Notes: a model not told the origin generated them from the sequence alone. 64,000 nt of DNA from Dethiosulfatarculus sandiegensis (GCF_000931935.2 NZ_AZAC01000004.1:62001-126000); one strand, 5' to 3'. Shown: positions 8,257-17,532, counted from the stretch's first letter. Translations and numbers: made by a program.

Positions 8257-9405
8257 TCAGCCCACCAGGCGTTTCAGTATACCGGCTATGAGAGTGGTTT
8301 TATAAAATAAAGATGGAATGCTCATAAATTCATCCGGGCTATGGGCTCGGCCCCCATAGGGCCCCATACCGTCAATGGTTGGCACTCCTGCCGCAGAAAT
8401 ATTGTTTGCGTCCGATACCGCGCCGGCGCTAATCCAGGATATATCTTGTCCCAGACTGTGGCCAACCTCCTCAACCTGGGCCATAAGCTCCTTGGTGGCC
8501 TCAATCGGTTCAAGCGGTGGCCGGTGAAACTCGCCGGTTAATGTGCAGTTGGTTCCGGGTAGATTGTCATTGCTGCATATTTCTTCCAGGCTGCGTTGAA
8601 TTCTTTGCTGCTCACTATTGTTGCAGACCCGTATGTCAATAGATGCTTTGGCCTTGTCAGCGATTACATAGGGCAGTTCACCACCGCTTACCACCCCCAC
8701 ATTCAAGGTTGTGCCAATGTCAAAGTTATTCAATGCATTGAGCTTTTGGATCTTATCCACCATGGCCAATATAGCGCTGGCACCCTTTTCCGGCTCTGCG
8801 CCGGCATGGGCGGAGATACCGTTAAAGTCCAGATGAAATACGCCCACGCCCTTGCGGTTCGCCAACAGGGCGCCTTGCTCCGGCTCCCACTCAAAAACAA
8901 ACGCCCAATCCGCATCTCCCGCTAGTTCCGGCCACAGGGGCCTGGATGTGGGGGATCCGGGTTCCTCATCCGAATTGACAACGACCCTTATATTGCCCCT
9001 GATGGATTTTTGACTTTCAAGCAGTGCCTTAACACCAAAAAGCATGGTGGTGAGGCCGCCTTTCATGTCCATCACACCAGGCCCATACAGAGTGTCTCCT
9101 TTACGGTGAAACGGCATATCGGTCGACAAGGTGCCCATGGGGAAAACGGTGTCAGCATGGCCTACAAGTAATACTGTCGGCCCATCTGTACGCGGTGTTT
9201 CAGCCACCAGGTGACTTCCAAACTCATCCTGATGAATGCGGCGGGTGTTTAAACCCAACTCCTGGTAGTCCCTTTCAAGAGTATCGATCACCAGATTAAC
9301 TTGGTTTTTATCAGTACTAGGGCTCTCAATTTTGACCAGTTGTTCAAGATAGGCCAGAATATCGTCCTTTTGCCTGTCAATTATAGGTTTGAAACCAGTA
9401 CTCAT
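8257..9405 (-). CDS. M20-family metallopeptidase (glutamate carboxypeptidase / acyl-amino-acid deacylase type)
   Basis: 382 residues from the ATG at 9405 (ACAGGAGTTATTTTC before it). Two-zinc M20 hydrolase: GHADTVFPMG (first His and Asp), GPGVMDMKGG (bridging Asp), NSDEEPGS (catalytic Glu and metal Glu) and a late GGRAHSPDEF His. The dimerisation lid domain lies between, around FNGISAHAGAEPEKG. Relatives cleave C-terminal glutamate or remove N-acyl groups from amino acids in the cytoplasm. It is the left end of the catabolic cluster, on the same strand as the GntR gene, so release of an amino acid from the imported substrate is the likely job. Exact substrate unknown. Confidence 0.88.
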   Translation of the reverse strand: MSTGFKPIIDRQKDDILAYLEQLVKIESPSTDKNQVNLVIDTLERDYQELGLNTRRIHQDEFGSHLVAETPRTDGPTVLLVGHADTVFPMGTLSTDMPFHRKGDTLYGPGVMDMKGGLTTMLFGVKALLESQKSIRGNIRVVVNSDEEPGSPTSRPLWPELAGDADWAFVFEWEPEQGALLANRKGVGVFHLDFNGISAHAGAEPEKGASAILAMVDKIQKLNALNNFDIGTTLNVGVVSGGELPYVIADKAKASIDIRVCNNSEQQRIQRSLEEICSNDNLPGTNCTLTGEFHRPPLEPIEATKELMAQVEEVGHSLGQDISWISAGAVSDANNISAAGVPTIDGMGPYGGRAHSPDEFMSIPSLFYKTTLIAGILKRLVG

Positions 9406-9701
9406 GAAAATAACTCCTGTTTGGTAATCGGCAGCACTATATCTGGAAAAAAAATACAGAGGGCCTAAAATGCCCATCCGCGCAAATTAATTCATGCTAG
9501 GAGCGTCTTCCCCACGATGAACATGTTGCAATATGGGGCAGAGTGAAGCGCTACTAGAACCAGTTGTCATCACGGCCAGCCGAATGCCGTCCACTATAGA
9601 CAGCAAACCCTTTTGTGGTTGTCTGCAAGAGGGGCTGTCCCCCCCCCATGATTGACGTCGTGTATTTGCAGATCGTTAGGCCTCATTTGTTGCCTAAAGA
9701 T

Positions 9702-10451
9702 TTAACTCCCAATGCCCGCAACCTTGTGCGTCGCGCCAGATTCGAGTGGAAAATTATTTGCGTGCTTCAAAGAAGCGAATGTACGCTGTTTGCTGTTTTC
9801 CAGGTGAATAAGAGTATACGCTTTGGCCATATTCGAATCCTGGGCTATGATGGCTTGCACTATATTCAGGTGTTCCCTTGAAATAACCCTGATCATATTT
9901 TCTTTTTGAGTATCCTCGGTGGCAAATGTCTCGGCGTAATTACGGAATCTCAAGGACCTTTCATTAATGGTGAGCTGTAGGTCACCGGTTAAGGTTCCGC
10001 GCACCGGCAGCATTATCAGATCGTTAAGCTGTTTATCAATTTGCAGGTAAAGGTCGATATTGACTTCACTCATGTCAGATTCAAGGACCTTGTTTATATT
10101 TTTATGTAATTTTTGGGCAGCCCTTAAAAAGGTGCTGCCCTTGGACAACGATTGAGTCAAGATCTCCACCAACTGCGGTTCAAGCAGTTTTCGGGCTTGG
10201 TAGGTTTGGAGCAAGTCCTCGTCGGTTATCTCTGATACACGTATTTTCTTATGTGCGGTGTGAACTATCAGGCCTTCAGCATTCAGCCTGCCCAAGGCTT
10301 CACGTATGGGAGTTTGACTGAGGTTAAGAGTTTCAGCCAGATAGCCTATGGAAAGGTTCTGCCCTGGAACCAACTTATTTTTCAGTATTAATTCCTTAAT
10401 TTCTTGGTATGCATACTCTCCCAAACGTTTAGGCTGTCTTTTCACGACCAT
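9702..10451 (-). CDS. GntR-family transcriptional regulator with FCD domain
   Basis: 249 residues. N-terminal winged helix: YAYQEIKELILKNKLVPGQ, then LAETLNLSQTPIREALGRL (residues about 30-50), the typical GntR reader helix. The C-terminal helical FCD domain (about 80-225) normally binds a small carboxylate through a metal site. It sits between the M20 gene and the divergent enolase-operon, so it very likely controls both. Palindromes lie in front of both units (10481-10510 and 11111-11126). Ligand not known; probably the imported compound or its 2-oxoacid. Confidence 0.9.
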   Translation of the reverse strand: MVVKRQPKRLGEYAYQEIKELILKNKLVPGQNLSIGYLAETLNLSQTPIREALGRLNAEGLIVHTAHKKIRVSEITDEDLLQTYQARKLLEPQLVEILTQSLSKGSTFLRAAQKLHKNINKVLESDMSEVNIDLYLQIDKQLNDLIMLPVRGTLTGDLQLTINERSLRFRNYAETFATEDTQKENMIRVISREHLNIVQAIIAQDSNMAKAYTLIHLENSKQRTFASLKHANNFPLESGATHKVAGIGS

Positions 10452-10480
10452 GGCGACTCCAAGTATGAAATCAATAAAAA

Positions 10481-10510
10481 ACTATATAGTGTATATAGTG
10501 TGTATAGTAC
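10481..10510. promoter_or_regulatory. operator-like TATAGT repeats ahead of gntR
   Basis: Perfect palindrome ACTATATAGT (10481-10490) followed by two more TATAGT units at close spacing, ending about 30 bases upstream of the gntR ATG. A probable autoregulatory site, inferred from position and symmetry. Confidence 0.4.
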
Positions 10511-10836
10511 TACAAATTGAGCCAAAATTGGCAAAAAACGAGAAAAAATTATATTACATTGATATTAAAGAATATTTCTATTAAGTCTAACTTCATTTCT
10601 TTAAGCATGGGTAAGCCTAGGGTAAGGAACTAGACGTCGAGGCTCTATGTCTTGGATTTTTTTATACCCGTTCTTCTTTCATGCAGTTCCGATGGAAACT
10701 TTAATAGATACAGTCGATGACAGTGAATTCGCTTATATCTGTAACTACTTGAATTAAATCAACTAAATGAAATTAAGCTCCGGCTGGTAAAATTAACCGC
10801 ACCACTACCCCTGTAAAAGCTGTACTCGTAAAATAT

Positions 10837-10884
10837 CAAACAAAACAAGTAGTTAGCTTCTACTAACCTATATTGTTTTGTTTG
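10837..10884. repeat. long inverted repeat in the control region
   Basis: CAAACAAAACAA (10837-10848) and TTGTTTTGTTTG (10873-10884) are exact complements, with a further TTAG/CTAA pair inside. A 48-nt hairpin of unknown role. Confidence 0.5.
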
Positions 10885-11087
10885 TTTGTCGATTATATAC
10901 AGTTTTACTTAAGTCCTGAAAAACCATATCAAGGCTCCCGTGTTGTTTTGAACGGCTTTCTAAAGCAAATACAATAGTTGATTGCTAAATTAAAAGTAAT
11001 ATCAAATATATATGTGTATAAAATTTTTTATCGAATTGGAATTGGCCGATGAAAAAATAGCCAAATTGATGTGCGGATTTTTTTATA

Positions 11088-11126
11088 TTGACAAGAAAAT
11101 ATTGATATGATTGTATTCCTATACAA
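11088..11126 (+). promoter_or_regulatory. promoter with overlapping operator for the enolase-TRAP-Kor series
   Basis: TTGACA at 11088-11093; 17 bases on lies TTGTAT (11111-11116), which is also the left half of the palindrome TTGTAT-TCCT-ATACAA (11111-11126). A repressor there would cover the -10 element. The -10 match is weak (3 of 6). Confidence 0.45.
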
Positions 11127-11233
11127 TATACAAAATATACTAAGGAGCTATTTCACCCTGATAAAACTCTAAATTAATCCCAAGCCACTTTAGTTGCGCT
11201 GAGCATAGAGGTCGGCTGGTCAGGAAAAGCCAA

Positions 11234-12331
11234 ATGAGAATTCGCCTGTTGCAAAACCATATCCACTACCATCCCGGCCTTGTGCTGCACACTGCTTCTT
11301 CCGGGGCTGTTGGGCATTTGGCGGAACTCTATCTGGTGCTTGAAGAAAATCGACAGGTGCTGGGTATCGGCGAAGTAAGGGAAAATATAGCCTATCTTAA
11401 CGGTCTTGATCTGGAGCAGGTTCGTGCGGCTGTAGCCACACTGTTGGATGAGATCAGGTGGGAGGCTGGGCCACAGGAGATTATTGAGGATCTCCGCTCC
11501 CAAACCGAGAACCATCCCGCAGTGGCCAGGGCATTGGTCGACAGTGCTATGCATGATTGGTGGGCCAGACAAAACAACCTTAGTGTGTCTGAGAACCTGG
11601 GCCATTCGTTCAGCCCTTACCACGGTACTAACCAGTGTATCTTTTGGTGTTCGGATGATCACTGTCTGGAAATGGCGCAAGGGTATTTTAACCGCAATTT
11701 CAAGGAACTGAAGCTGAGGGTTGGTATCGCGGAGTTTGACAGGGATATCAAACGCATATCAATGCTGCGCCAGAAGCTGGGCTCTGGTGTCAAACTGGCG
11801 GTGGATGCAAACGGTGTTTGGAATCACCAACAAGCCCTTAACTACATTGACCGGCTCGCAGAGCTGGGGATCGCTTATGTGGAGCAGCCCATTGCTCCGG
11901 GTGATTGGCATAAGCTTGGCGATCTGGCCGAAAAATCTCCCATACCGATCATGCTGGATGAAAGCATCGCTTCTTTGGATGATGTCAAAAGAGCAGTGGA
12001 CACCCATGAAAATTTGGCTGTGCATCTGAAAATAGTGAAGATTGGCGGTATCACGCCTCTGCTCGAGGCAGCCGATATCATCAATCGCAACCAGAGAATT
12101 CTCATGATCGGGCAAATGAACGAGGGCAGCGGCGCCACCGCAGCCGCCTACCAGTGCGCAATAATAGCCAAGCCCAAGTATGCAGAATTGTATGGCGCAG
12201 ACGGCTTGCAGGACGATGTCTTGGGCGAGATCGGCTATGAGGATGGCAAGGTGATAATCAAGGATAGGTTGGGAATAGGAGTCCGGTTTAACCGAATGCC
12301 TGACGCCTGCCTATGGGAGAAGAGTGTTTAG
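11234..12331 (+). CDS. enolase-superfamily enzyme (mandelate racemase / muconate lactonizing enzyme type)
   Basis: 365 residues; AGGAAAAGCCAA precedes the ATG. N-terminal capping domain (1-120), then a TIM barrel with the three metal ligands in DAN (about 193), EQP (about 219) and DES (about 245). The second-strand motif reads LKLRVG, so the usual KxK is K-x-R, while the sixth-strand lysine is kept (LKIVKIGG). The lysine layout is closest to the MLE/dipeptide-epimerase/N-acylamino-acid racemase branch, but the Arg makes the reaction uncertain. Likely role: racemise or dehydrate the imported substrate. It is followed by the M24-like gene 70 bases on. Confidence 0.85.
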   Translation: MRIRLLQNHIHYHPGLVLHTASSGAVGHLAELYLVLEENRQVLGIGEVRENIAYLNGLDLEQVRAAVATLLDEIRWEAGPQEIIEDLRSQTENHPAVARALVDSAMHDWWARQNNLSVSENLGHSFSPYHGTNQCIFWCSDDHCLEMAQGYFNRNFKELKLRVGIAEFDRDIKRISMLRQKLGSGVKLAVDANGVWNHQQALNYIDRLAELGIAYVEQPIAPGDWHKLGDLAEKSPIPIMLDESIASLDDVKRAVDTHENLAVHLKIVKIGGITPLLEAADIINRNQRILMIGQMNEGSGATAAAYQCAIIAKPKYAELYGADGLQDDVLGEIGYEDGKVIIKDRLGIGVRFNRMPDACLWEKSV

Positions 12332-12401
12332 CCTCTTCAATTCCCGAACAGGATATGGAGCCACTTAATAATATAGATACCTGTTTATGAAAGAAGAAAT
12401 C

Positions 12402-13580
12402 ATGACATCACCAAGTATTGTTGTGGAACCGGGAATCGAATGCGTTTTCCCGCAAGAGGAAATAGAACAGCGGCAACAGGCCGCCAGGCAGGAGCTTGAA
12501 GACCGCGGAATCGATATCCTGCTGGTTACCGGGCCGGAGAATATCTTTTATCTGACCGGCCAACAGTCGCCGGGCTATTACACCTACCAGGCCCTGCTGT
12601 TGCCCAAAGACGGGGCGCCTTTGTTTATCGTGCGCCAGCTTGAACTCAACAACCTGATCGCCAATACCCGTCTTGATATCAACAATGTATATCCCTACGC
12701 CGACAATGCCGACCCCGTAGACGTTACCATTGAGGTAATCACCAAACTTGGCTGGAGTGACAAACGGATCGCCATCAGCCAACGGGAATGGTTTTTCCCC
12801 GCAGCAATCTTCAAGGCCCTTGAGAAACAACTTGGCCAATTGGAAGATGCCACCGGCATCATCGAAGGCCTCAGGGCAGTCAAAAGCCCCGCCGAGTTAG
12901 CCAAAATCGAGCAAGCAGCCAAGTATGTCGATGAGGGCATGCGTGGCGGTATGGCGGCCATAAAAATCGGGAACAACGAAAACTCCGTGGTTTCGGCCAT
13001 GATGGGGAAAGCTATTGCCGCAGGTTGCGAGTATGTGGGAATGGAACCCCTTATGGCCAGCGGTAAACGTTGCGGTGTGCCCCACGGCACCTGGCGCAGA
13101 AACGAACTCAGGGACGGTGAGCCCGTGTTCCTGGAGATGGCCGCCTGCCATGACCGCTATCATGCCGCACTGATGCGTTCAGCCTGGATCGGGCAGGTGC
13201 CGGATGAAGCCAGAAGGATGATGGACACCTGCCTGGAGGGTTTGGCCGAGGCATTGGCCATGTTGAAACCCGGCAATACTTGCGAGCAGGTCCACGATGC
13301 ATGCCAGAAAGTGATAGACCGCGACGGCTACACGGAAAATTACAAAAAACGCACGGGCTACAGCATAGGCACCGCCTTTGCCCCTGATTGGGGAGAGGGC
13401 AACGTTCTGAGCCTTTACACAGACGTTAAGACGGTTTTGAAACCGGGAATGGTCTTTCATATACCGCCGGCCTTGAGGATTTATGGCGTCTTTACGGTGG
13501 GGGTCAGTGAGACTGCCATAGTCACCGACAGTGGGTGCAAAACACTGTCCGGTATTCCAAGGGAATTGTTAGTTGTATAA
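12402..13580 (+). CDS. M24-fold (pita-bread) hydrolase, creatinase/ectoine-hydrolase-like
   Basis: 392 residues from the ATG at 12402 (AAGAAGAAATC upstream); the ATG at 12387 has no ribosome site. Creatinase N-terminal domain (1-150), then the pita-bread domain. The dinuclear-metal ligands of true M24 peptidases (D, D, H, E, E) are mostly absent: LEMAA replaces the first Asp motif, HAALMRS the second, GYSIG lacks the His and FHIPP the first Glu; only VSETAIV keeps a Glu. The substrate-loop histidine remains in VPHGTW. This fits metal-free C-N hydrolases of the creatinase type, and the PDWGEG and RYHAAL segments recall ectoine hydrolases. It probably opens a C-N bond of the imported compound. 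Confidence 0.78.
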   Translation: MTSPSIVVEPGIECVFPQEEIEQRQQAARQELEDRGIDILLVTGPENIFYLTGQQSPGYYTYQALLLPKDGAPLFIVRQLELNNLIANTRLDINNVYPYADNADPVDVTIEVITKLGWSDKRIAISQREWFFPAAIFKALEKQLGQLEDATGIIEGLRAVKSPAELAKIEQAAKYVDEGMRGGMAAIKIGNNENSVVSAMMGKAIAAGCEYVGMEPLMASGKRCGVPHGTWRRNELRDGEPVFLEMAACHDRYHAALMRSAWIGQVPDEARRMMDTCLEGLAEALAMLKPGNTCEQVHDACQKVIDRDGYTENYKKRTGYSIGTAFAPDWGEGNVLSLYTDVKTVLKPGMVFHIPPALRIYGVFTVGVSETAIVTDSGCKTLSGIPRELLVV

Positions 13581-13607
13581 ATGCAAAGAAAGTTGCAGGA
13601 GGAAGTA

Positions 13608-14600
13608 ATGTTTAAAATTGGGAAAATTCTCTCGATTATCTTGGTGTTGGGACTTACAGCCGTACTTACGCCCCCGACGACCCAGGCTGCCGGAAAGAAA
13701 TTCATCACCATCGGCACCGGCGGAATAGGCGGCGGCTACTACCCCGCCGGCGGATTTGTATGCAATATCATCAATAAGACCAGGGAAAAATACGGCCACA
13801 ACATCCATTGTTCGGTGGAGAGCACCGCCGGGTCGGTTGGCAACCTCCGTTCGCTCCGGGCCGGTGATATCGATGTCGGTTTTTCCCAGGCGGATTGGCA
13901 GTTCCACGCCTTTAACGGCAGCAGCAAGTTTAAAAAAGTCGGCCCCAACCCCAAAATCCGGTTCCTTTTTTCTCTGCAGATCGAACCCATGCATCTAGTC
14001 ACCCGCAAAGCGGCCAATATTAAAAATTTCAAAGATCTCAAGGGCAAGATCGTAAATACCGGCAATGTGGGCTCCGGCACCGAAGCAACAATCTACGAGG
14101 CGATTTCCCAATACAACACAACCGCCAAGGAACTCTTCAAACAGGACACCAAACTCACTCCCCGTGAGCAGGCTTTATCCTTATGCGACGGCAAGATAGA
14201 CGCATTTTTTTTCCCGGTTGCGATTGGTACGGCCAGCATCGTGGAGGCGACCAACTCATGCGACGCCCAACTGGCTGACTGGAATGATGAAACCATATAC
14301 AAATGGGTTGACAAGATTCCCTACCTAAGCCGCATGGAAATCCCCAAAGGCTCATATCCAGGTCAAGAACGCACTGTCAAGTCTTGGGGTATGCCGGCCA
14401 CGGTGGTCACCACCTCTGACCTGGATGAGAAGGATGCATACCTTTTGACCAAAGCGGTCTTCGATGAATTCGAGAAATTCAAAAAACAGTCCGCGCTCTT
14501 CGTGGGTATGACCAGGGAAGGCTCAGCCAAAAACGGCCAGAGTGCTCCTTACCATCCAGGCGCCTTGAAATACTACAAAGAAGTAGGGTTGGTCAAGTAG
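13608..14600 (+). CDS. TAXI-family TRAP transporter solute-binding protein
   Basis: 330 residues from the ATG at 13608 with an excellent GCAGGAGGAAGTA site; an in-frame ATG 27 bases earlier is poorer. Signal peptide MFKIGKILSIILVLGLTAVL ending near TTQA-AGKK sends it to the periplasm. The mature protein starts with ITIGTGGIGGGYYPAGG and has SVESTAGSVGNLRSLRAGDI, the ligand-binding core of TAXI proteins. It captures an organic anion or amino-acid-like solute for the fused permease at 14923. It starts 27 bases after the M24-like gene. Confidence 0.93.
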   Translation: MFKIGKILSIILVLGLTAVLTPPTTQAAGKKFITIGTGGIGGGYYPAGGFVCNIINKTREKYGHNIHCSVESTAGSVGNLRSLRAGDIDVGFSQADWQFHAFNGSSKFKKVGPNPKIRFLFSLQIEPMHLVTRKAANIKNFKDLKGKIVNTGNVGSGTEATIYEAISQYNTTAKELFKQDTKLTPREQALSLCDGKIDAFFFPVAIGTASIVEATNSCDAQLADWNDETIYKWVDKIPYLSRMEIPKGSYPGQERTVKSWGMPATVVTTSDLDEKDAYLLTKAVFDEFEKFKKQSALFVGMTREGSAKNGQSAPYHPGALKYYKEVGLVK

Positions 14601-14625
14601 CTTAGGGCCAAAGTAATAACGTTAC

Positions 14626-14692
14626 GGGGAAAGTACAACTGCATTGGTGGTTATGTCTATTCCGACGAAATACCAGTGTAGAGTACTTCCCC
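14626..14692 (+). repeat. stem between binding-protein and permease genes
   Basis: GGGGAAAGTAC (14626-14636) pairs with GTACTTCCCC (14683-14692) with one bulged base. A hairpin here could protect the binding-protein mRNA end or reduce read-through into the permease, giving more binding protein than permease. Confidence 0.45.
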
Positions 14693-14922
14693 ATAATCAG
14701 GAACAGATTTGCTGGTGAATTTAGGGCCGATTGGAACAAGTATTTATTGAGAGGAGCAACAAATACTCCGCATATAAATTGAATGCTAATCGGCTTTTTT
14801 GTTTAAATCATGGTTATCTCTCATTACTTAGACATAAAAGTTGGTGCACGGGATGCAACTTCCTTGAACGCTCCCATTAATAACTCTCTAGGTAAATTTG
14901 AAATTCCGGTTAGGAGACTGGC

Positions 14923-17532
14923 GTGCAGGATCACGATTTGGACAGTAACGTATTAGAATCCTTGGCCGCAAAAGATTTCGGGGGTAGAACTCCCGGGCCT
15001 TACATCTACCGGCTTCTTATTGGGGTTGCCTTTCTGTGGGCTTGCTATCAGTTATATATAGCTTCTCCATTGCCCCTCAAGCTGGACTTTTTACTGTTCG
15101 ATGATAATCAGCAGAGGAACATTCACCTTGCGTTCGGCCTTTTTCTGGCATTACTTTCCTTCCCTGCTTTTGTTAAGTCACCTAAATCCAGGATTCCAAA
15201 AATTGACTGGATCCTGTGTATTGCCGGCGTTGTCAGTTGCCTGTATGTAACGGTTTTCTATGATGACATCTCCGAACGCTTGGGAGGAACCCACACAGTA
15301 GCGGAAATTGTTATTTCGGTAATTGGCCTTTTGTGTCTGATGGAGGCAACCCGCCGCATAGTGGGCTTACCGATGGTGTTGGTTGCTTCTGTCTTCGCGC
15401 TCTACGCTTTTGGTGGTAGGTATATGCCCTCGGTGATAGCTCATGCCGGGGTTTCCTTGAACAGATTTGTGGACCATCTTTGGTTGACTCCCGAAGGCAT
15501 ATTCGGTTTGCCGATAGGCGTATCCAACGGTTTTATCTTTCTGTATGTACTGTTTGGCTCCCTGTTGGACCGGGCCGGGGCGGGAAGCTTTTTCATACGG
15601 TTGTCAATGGCGCTTCTGGGCCATTACCGTGGCGGGGCCGCCAAGGCGGCTGTGGTTTCATCGGGGCTGACAGGCCTCATCTCCGGTTCCACCATCGCCA
15701 ACATAGTCACGACCGGGACCTTCACGATTCCGCTTATGCGCAAATCGGGATTTTCTCCTGAGAAAGCGGGCGCCATCGAAGTGGCTTCATCCTTGAATGG
15801 GCAGATCATGCCGCCCATCATGGGAGCGGCAGCCTTTGTAATGGCCGAAATGCTGGGCATCAGTTACTACGACGTGGTCAAACACGCCTTCGTGCCTGCG
15901 GTCATCTCCTACATGGCCCTTTTTTACATTGTTCATATTGAGGCCTTGAAAGAAAATATCCCAGTGGCCAAGCGGGTGGTTGAATCCACTTTCTTCAAAA
16001 AGGCCTTTCTTTTTGCAACTTGTCTGATTCTGGTCATCGTCAGCAGTGTGTGTATTTATTTTGTCATCTCCGGGCTCAAGTTCGTGTTTGGAGACTACAC
16101 TGTGTGGGCGGCTATCTTACTGGTGTCGGTTTCCTATCTTTTGTTGTTGTATCTGTCTTCTCGTCAGCCGGATAACCTCTTGGGAGACGAAATATCCTTA
16201 GAGGCGCAAAAGGGCGTAAAGTCCATTCTTTTGGCCGGAGCTTATTATGTGGTGCCGGTGGGAGTGCTTATTTGGTGCCTGATGGTGGAGCGTTTTTCAC
16301 CTGGGTTCTCAGTCCAGTGGGCCATTTTATGTTTGCTGGTGATGCTGATCAGTCAGCGTCCTTTGGTTGCCCTGTTCAGAAAACAGAGTTTGACTCCGGA
16401 AATGTTCAAGGAGGGACTTAAAGACCTGTTCCATGGAATGGTGAACGGATCGCGCAACATGGTCACGGTGGCCATCGCAATGGCTTCTGCCGGTTTCATC
16501 GTAGGTGTTGTATCTCTCACAGGTGTGGGTCTTTTGATGACCGACATCATATCAACCGTCTCCGGCAACAATGTACTCTTGATGCTTTTGTTCACCGCGG
16601 TCATGTGTGTAGTGCTCGGTCTGGGATTGCCCAGTACGGCAAACTACATTGTGGTGGCATCGGTTATGGCCCAGCCTTTTGTGCAGCTTGCTTCCCAAAA
16701 CGGGCTGTCTGTGGAACCGTTCGCCATACATCTTTTCGTGTTCTATTTCGGCCTGATTTCGGGAACCACTCCTCCGGTGGCTGTGGATGCCTTTGCCGGT
16801 GCAGCGGTTGCCAAAGCCAACCCCATGAAGACCTGCATTATTTCATTCGGCTACAGTCTGCGCACCGCAATTTTGCCCTTTATCTTTCTATTCAACCAGG
16901 AACTGCTCCTGTTTGGCGTCAGTTCATTTTGGTATGGCCTGTTCGTATTCATAATCGCTGTGGTCGCCATACTGGTATTTGCCGCCGCCAGCCAACAGTA
17001 TTTCATAACCAAAAGCCATCTTTGGGAAAGCGCGGTTTTGTTGCTCGCTGCCTTCACCCTGTTCTACCCTTCGTTCTGGCTTGATCAGATTCAGGAAAAA
17101 TATGCCCAGGTTCCGGTCAAGAATATTATGGAAATCGCCGAAAAGCAGCCAGACGGACAGAAAATACGCTTGTTATTCAGGGGGCGTAATTTTAGCGGTG
17201 AGGATACAAGCAGGGTGGTTCTGACTCCTTTGGGGGCTGCTGGCAAGCCGGGAAAACAGCGCCTCTCCAGGAATGCGGGAGTTGTGTTCAAGGTTGAGGG
17301 TGAAAAGGTCATAGCCTCTGCGGTTTTACCCGGCAGGGAAATAGCGAAAAGCGGTGTTATGTCCGGTTGGGAGTTGTACCAAATGCAGCTGCCCAGAGAG
17401 CGGATCGCCAAACAGTGGTTCTATTTACCAGCCTTCCTGGTTATTGCATTAATAGTATTTTTCCAAAAAAGGCGTATGCCGAAAAGTCAGGCATTGTCTG
17501 AGGGAAGTTCCGTTCAAAGTGCGGCGGCTTAA
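14923..17532 (+). CDS. TRAP transporter permease, fused small and large subunits (4TM/12TM)
   Basis: 869 residues with a GTG start after TTAGGAGACTGGC. The N-terminal 200 residues carry the DctQ-like helices. The DctM-like body follows, with GLISGSTIANIVTTGTFTIP, NGQIMPPIMGAAAFVMAE and GLPSTANYIVVASVMAQP. Residues about 690-830 form a non-membrane segment (GRNFSGEDTSRVVLTPLG) like the DUF3394 tail of fused TRAP permeases, and a final helix ends in QKRRMPKS. It works with the TAXI protein as a sodium- or proton-driven importer. The 322-base gap before it holds a stem-loop and no gene. Confidence 0.93.
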   Translation: MQDHDLDSNVLESLAAKDFGGRTPGPYIYRLLIGVAFLWACYQLYIASPLPLKLDFLLFDDNQQRNIHLAFGLFLALLSFPAFVKSPKSRIPKIDWILCIAGVVSCLYVTVFYDDISERLGGTHTVAEIVISVIGLLCLMEATRRIVGLPMVLVASVFALYAFGGRYMPSVIAHAGVSLNRFVDHLWLTPEGIFGLPIGVSNGFIFLYVLFGSLLDRAGAGSFFIRLSMALLGHYRGGAAKAAVVSSGLTGLISGSTIANIVTTGTFTIPLMRKSGFSPEKAGAIEVASSLNGQIMPPIMGAAAFVMAEMLGISYYDVVKHAFVPAVISYMALFYIVHIEALKENIPVAKRVVESTFFKKAFLFATCLILVIVSSVCIYFVISGLKFVFGDYTVWAAILLVSVSYLLLLYLSSRQPDNLLGDEISLEAQKGVKSILLAGAYYVVPVGVLIWCLMVERFSPGFSVQWAILCLLVMLISQRPLVALFRKQSLTPEMFKEGLKDLFHGMVNGSRNMVTVAIAMASAGFIVGVVSLTGVGLLMTDIISTVSGNNVLLMLLFTAVMCVVLGLGLPSTANYIVVASVMAQPFVQLASQNGLSVEPFAIHLFVFYFGLISGTTPPVAVDAFAGAAVAKANPMKTCIISFGYSLRTAILPFIFLFNQELLLFGVSSFWYGLFVFIIAVVAILVFAAASQQYFITKSHLWESAVLLLAAFTLFYPSFWLDQIQEKYAQVPVKNIMEIAEKQPDGQKIRLLFRGRNFSGEDTSRVVLTPLGAAGKPGKQRLSRNAGVVFKVEGEKVIASAVLPGREIAKSGVMSGWELYQMQLPRERIAKQWFYLPAFLVIALIVFFQKRRMPKSQALSEGSSVQSAAA

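Larger units (their letters stand above)
10452..11233. other. AT-rich intergenic control region of the catabolic cluster
   Basis: About 780 bases without a credible gene on either strand, far richer in A+T than flanking genes. It contains TATAGT-rich repeats by gntR, a long inverted repeat (10837-10884) and the promoter/operator of the enolase operon. The base composition suggests acquired DNA or the loss of a former gene. Confidence 0.6.

Noticed and set aside
9640..9648. Run of nine C as a frameshift or phase-variation tract
   Set aside because: Lies between genes with no open frame crossing it and no promoter spacing that it would alter.
9834..9842. TTCGAATCC, the tRNA T-loop word, inside gntR
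   Set aside because: Nine bases only, within a conserved coding segment; chance match.
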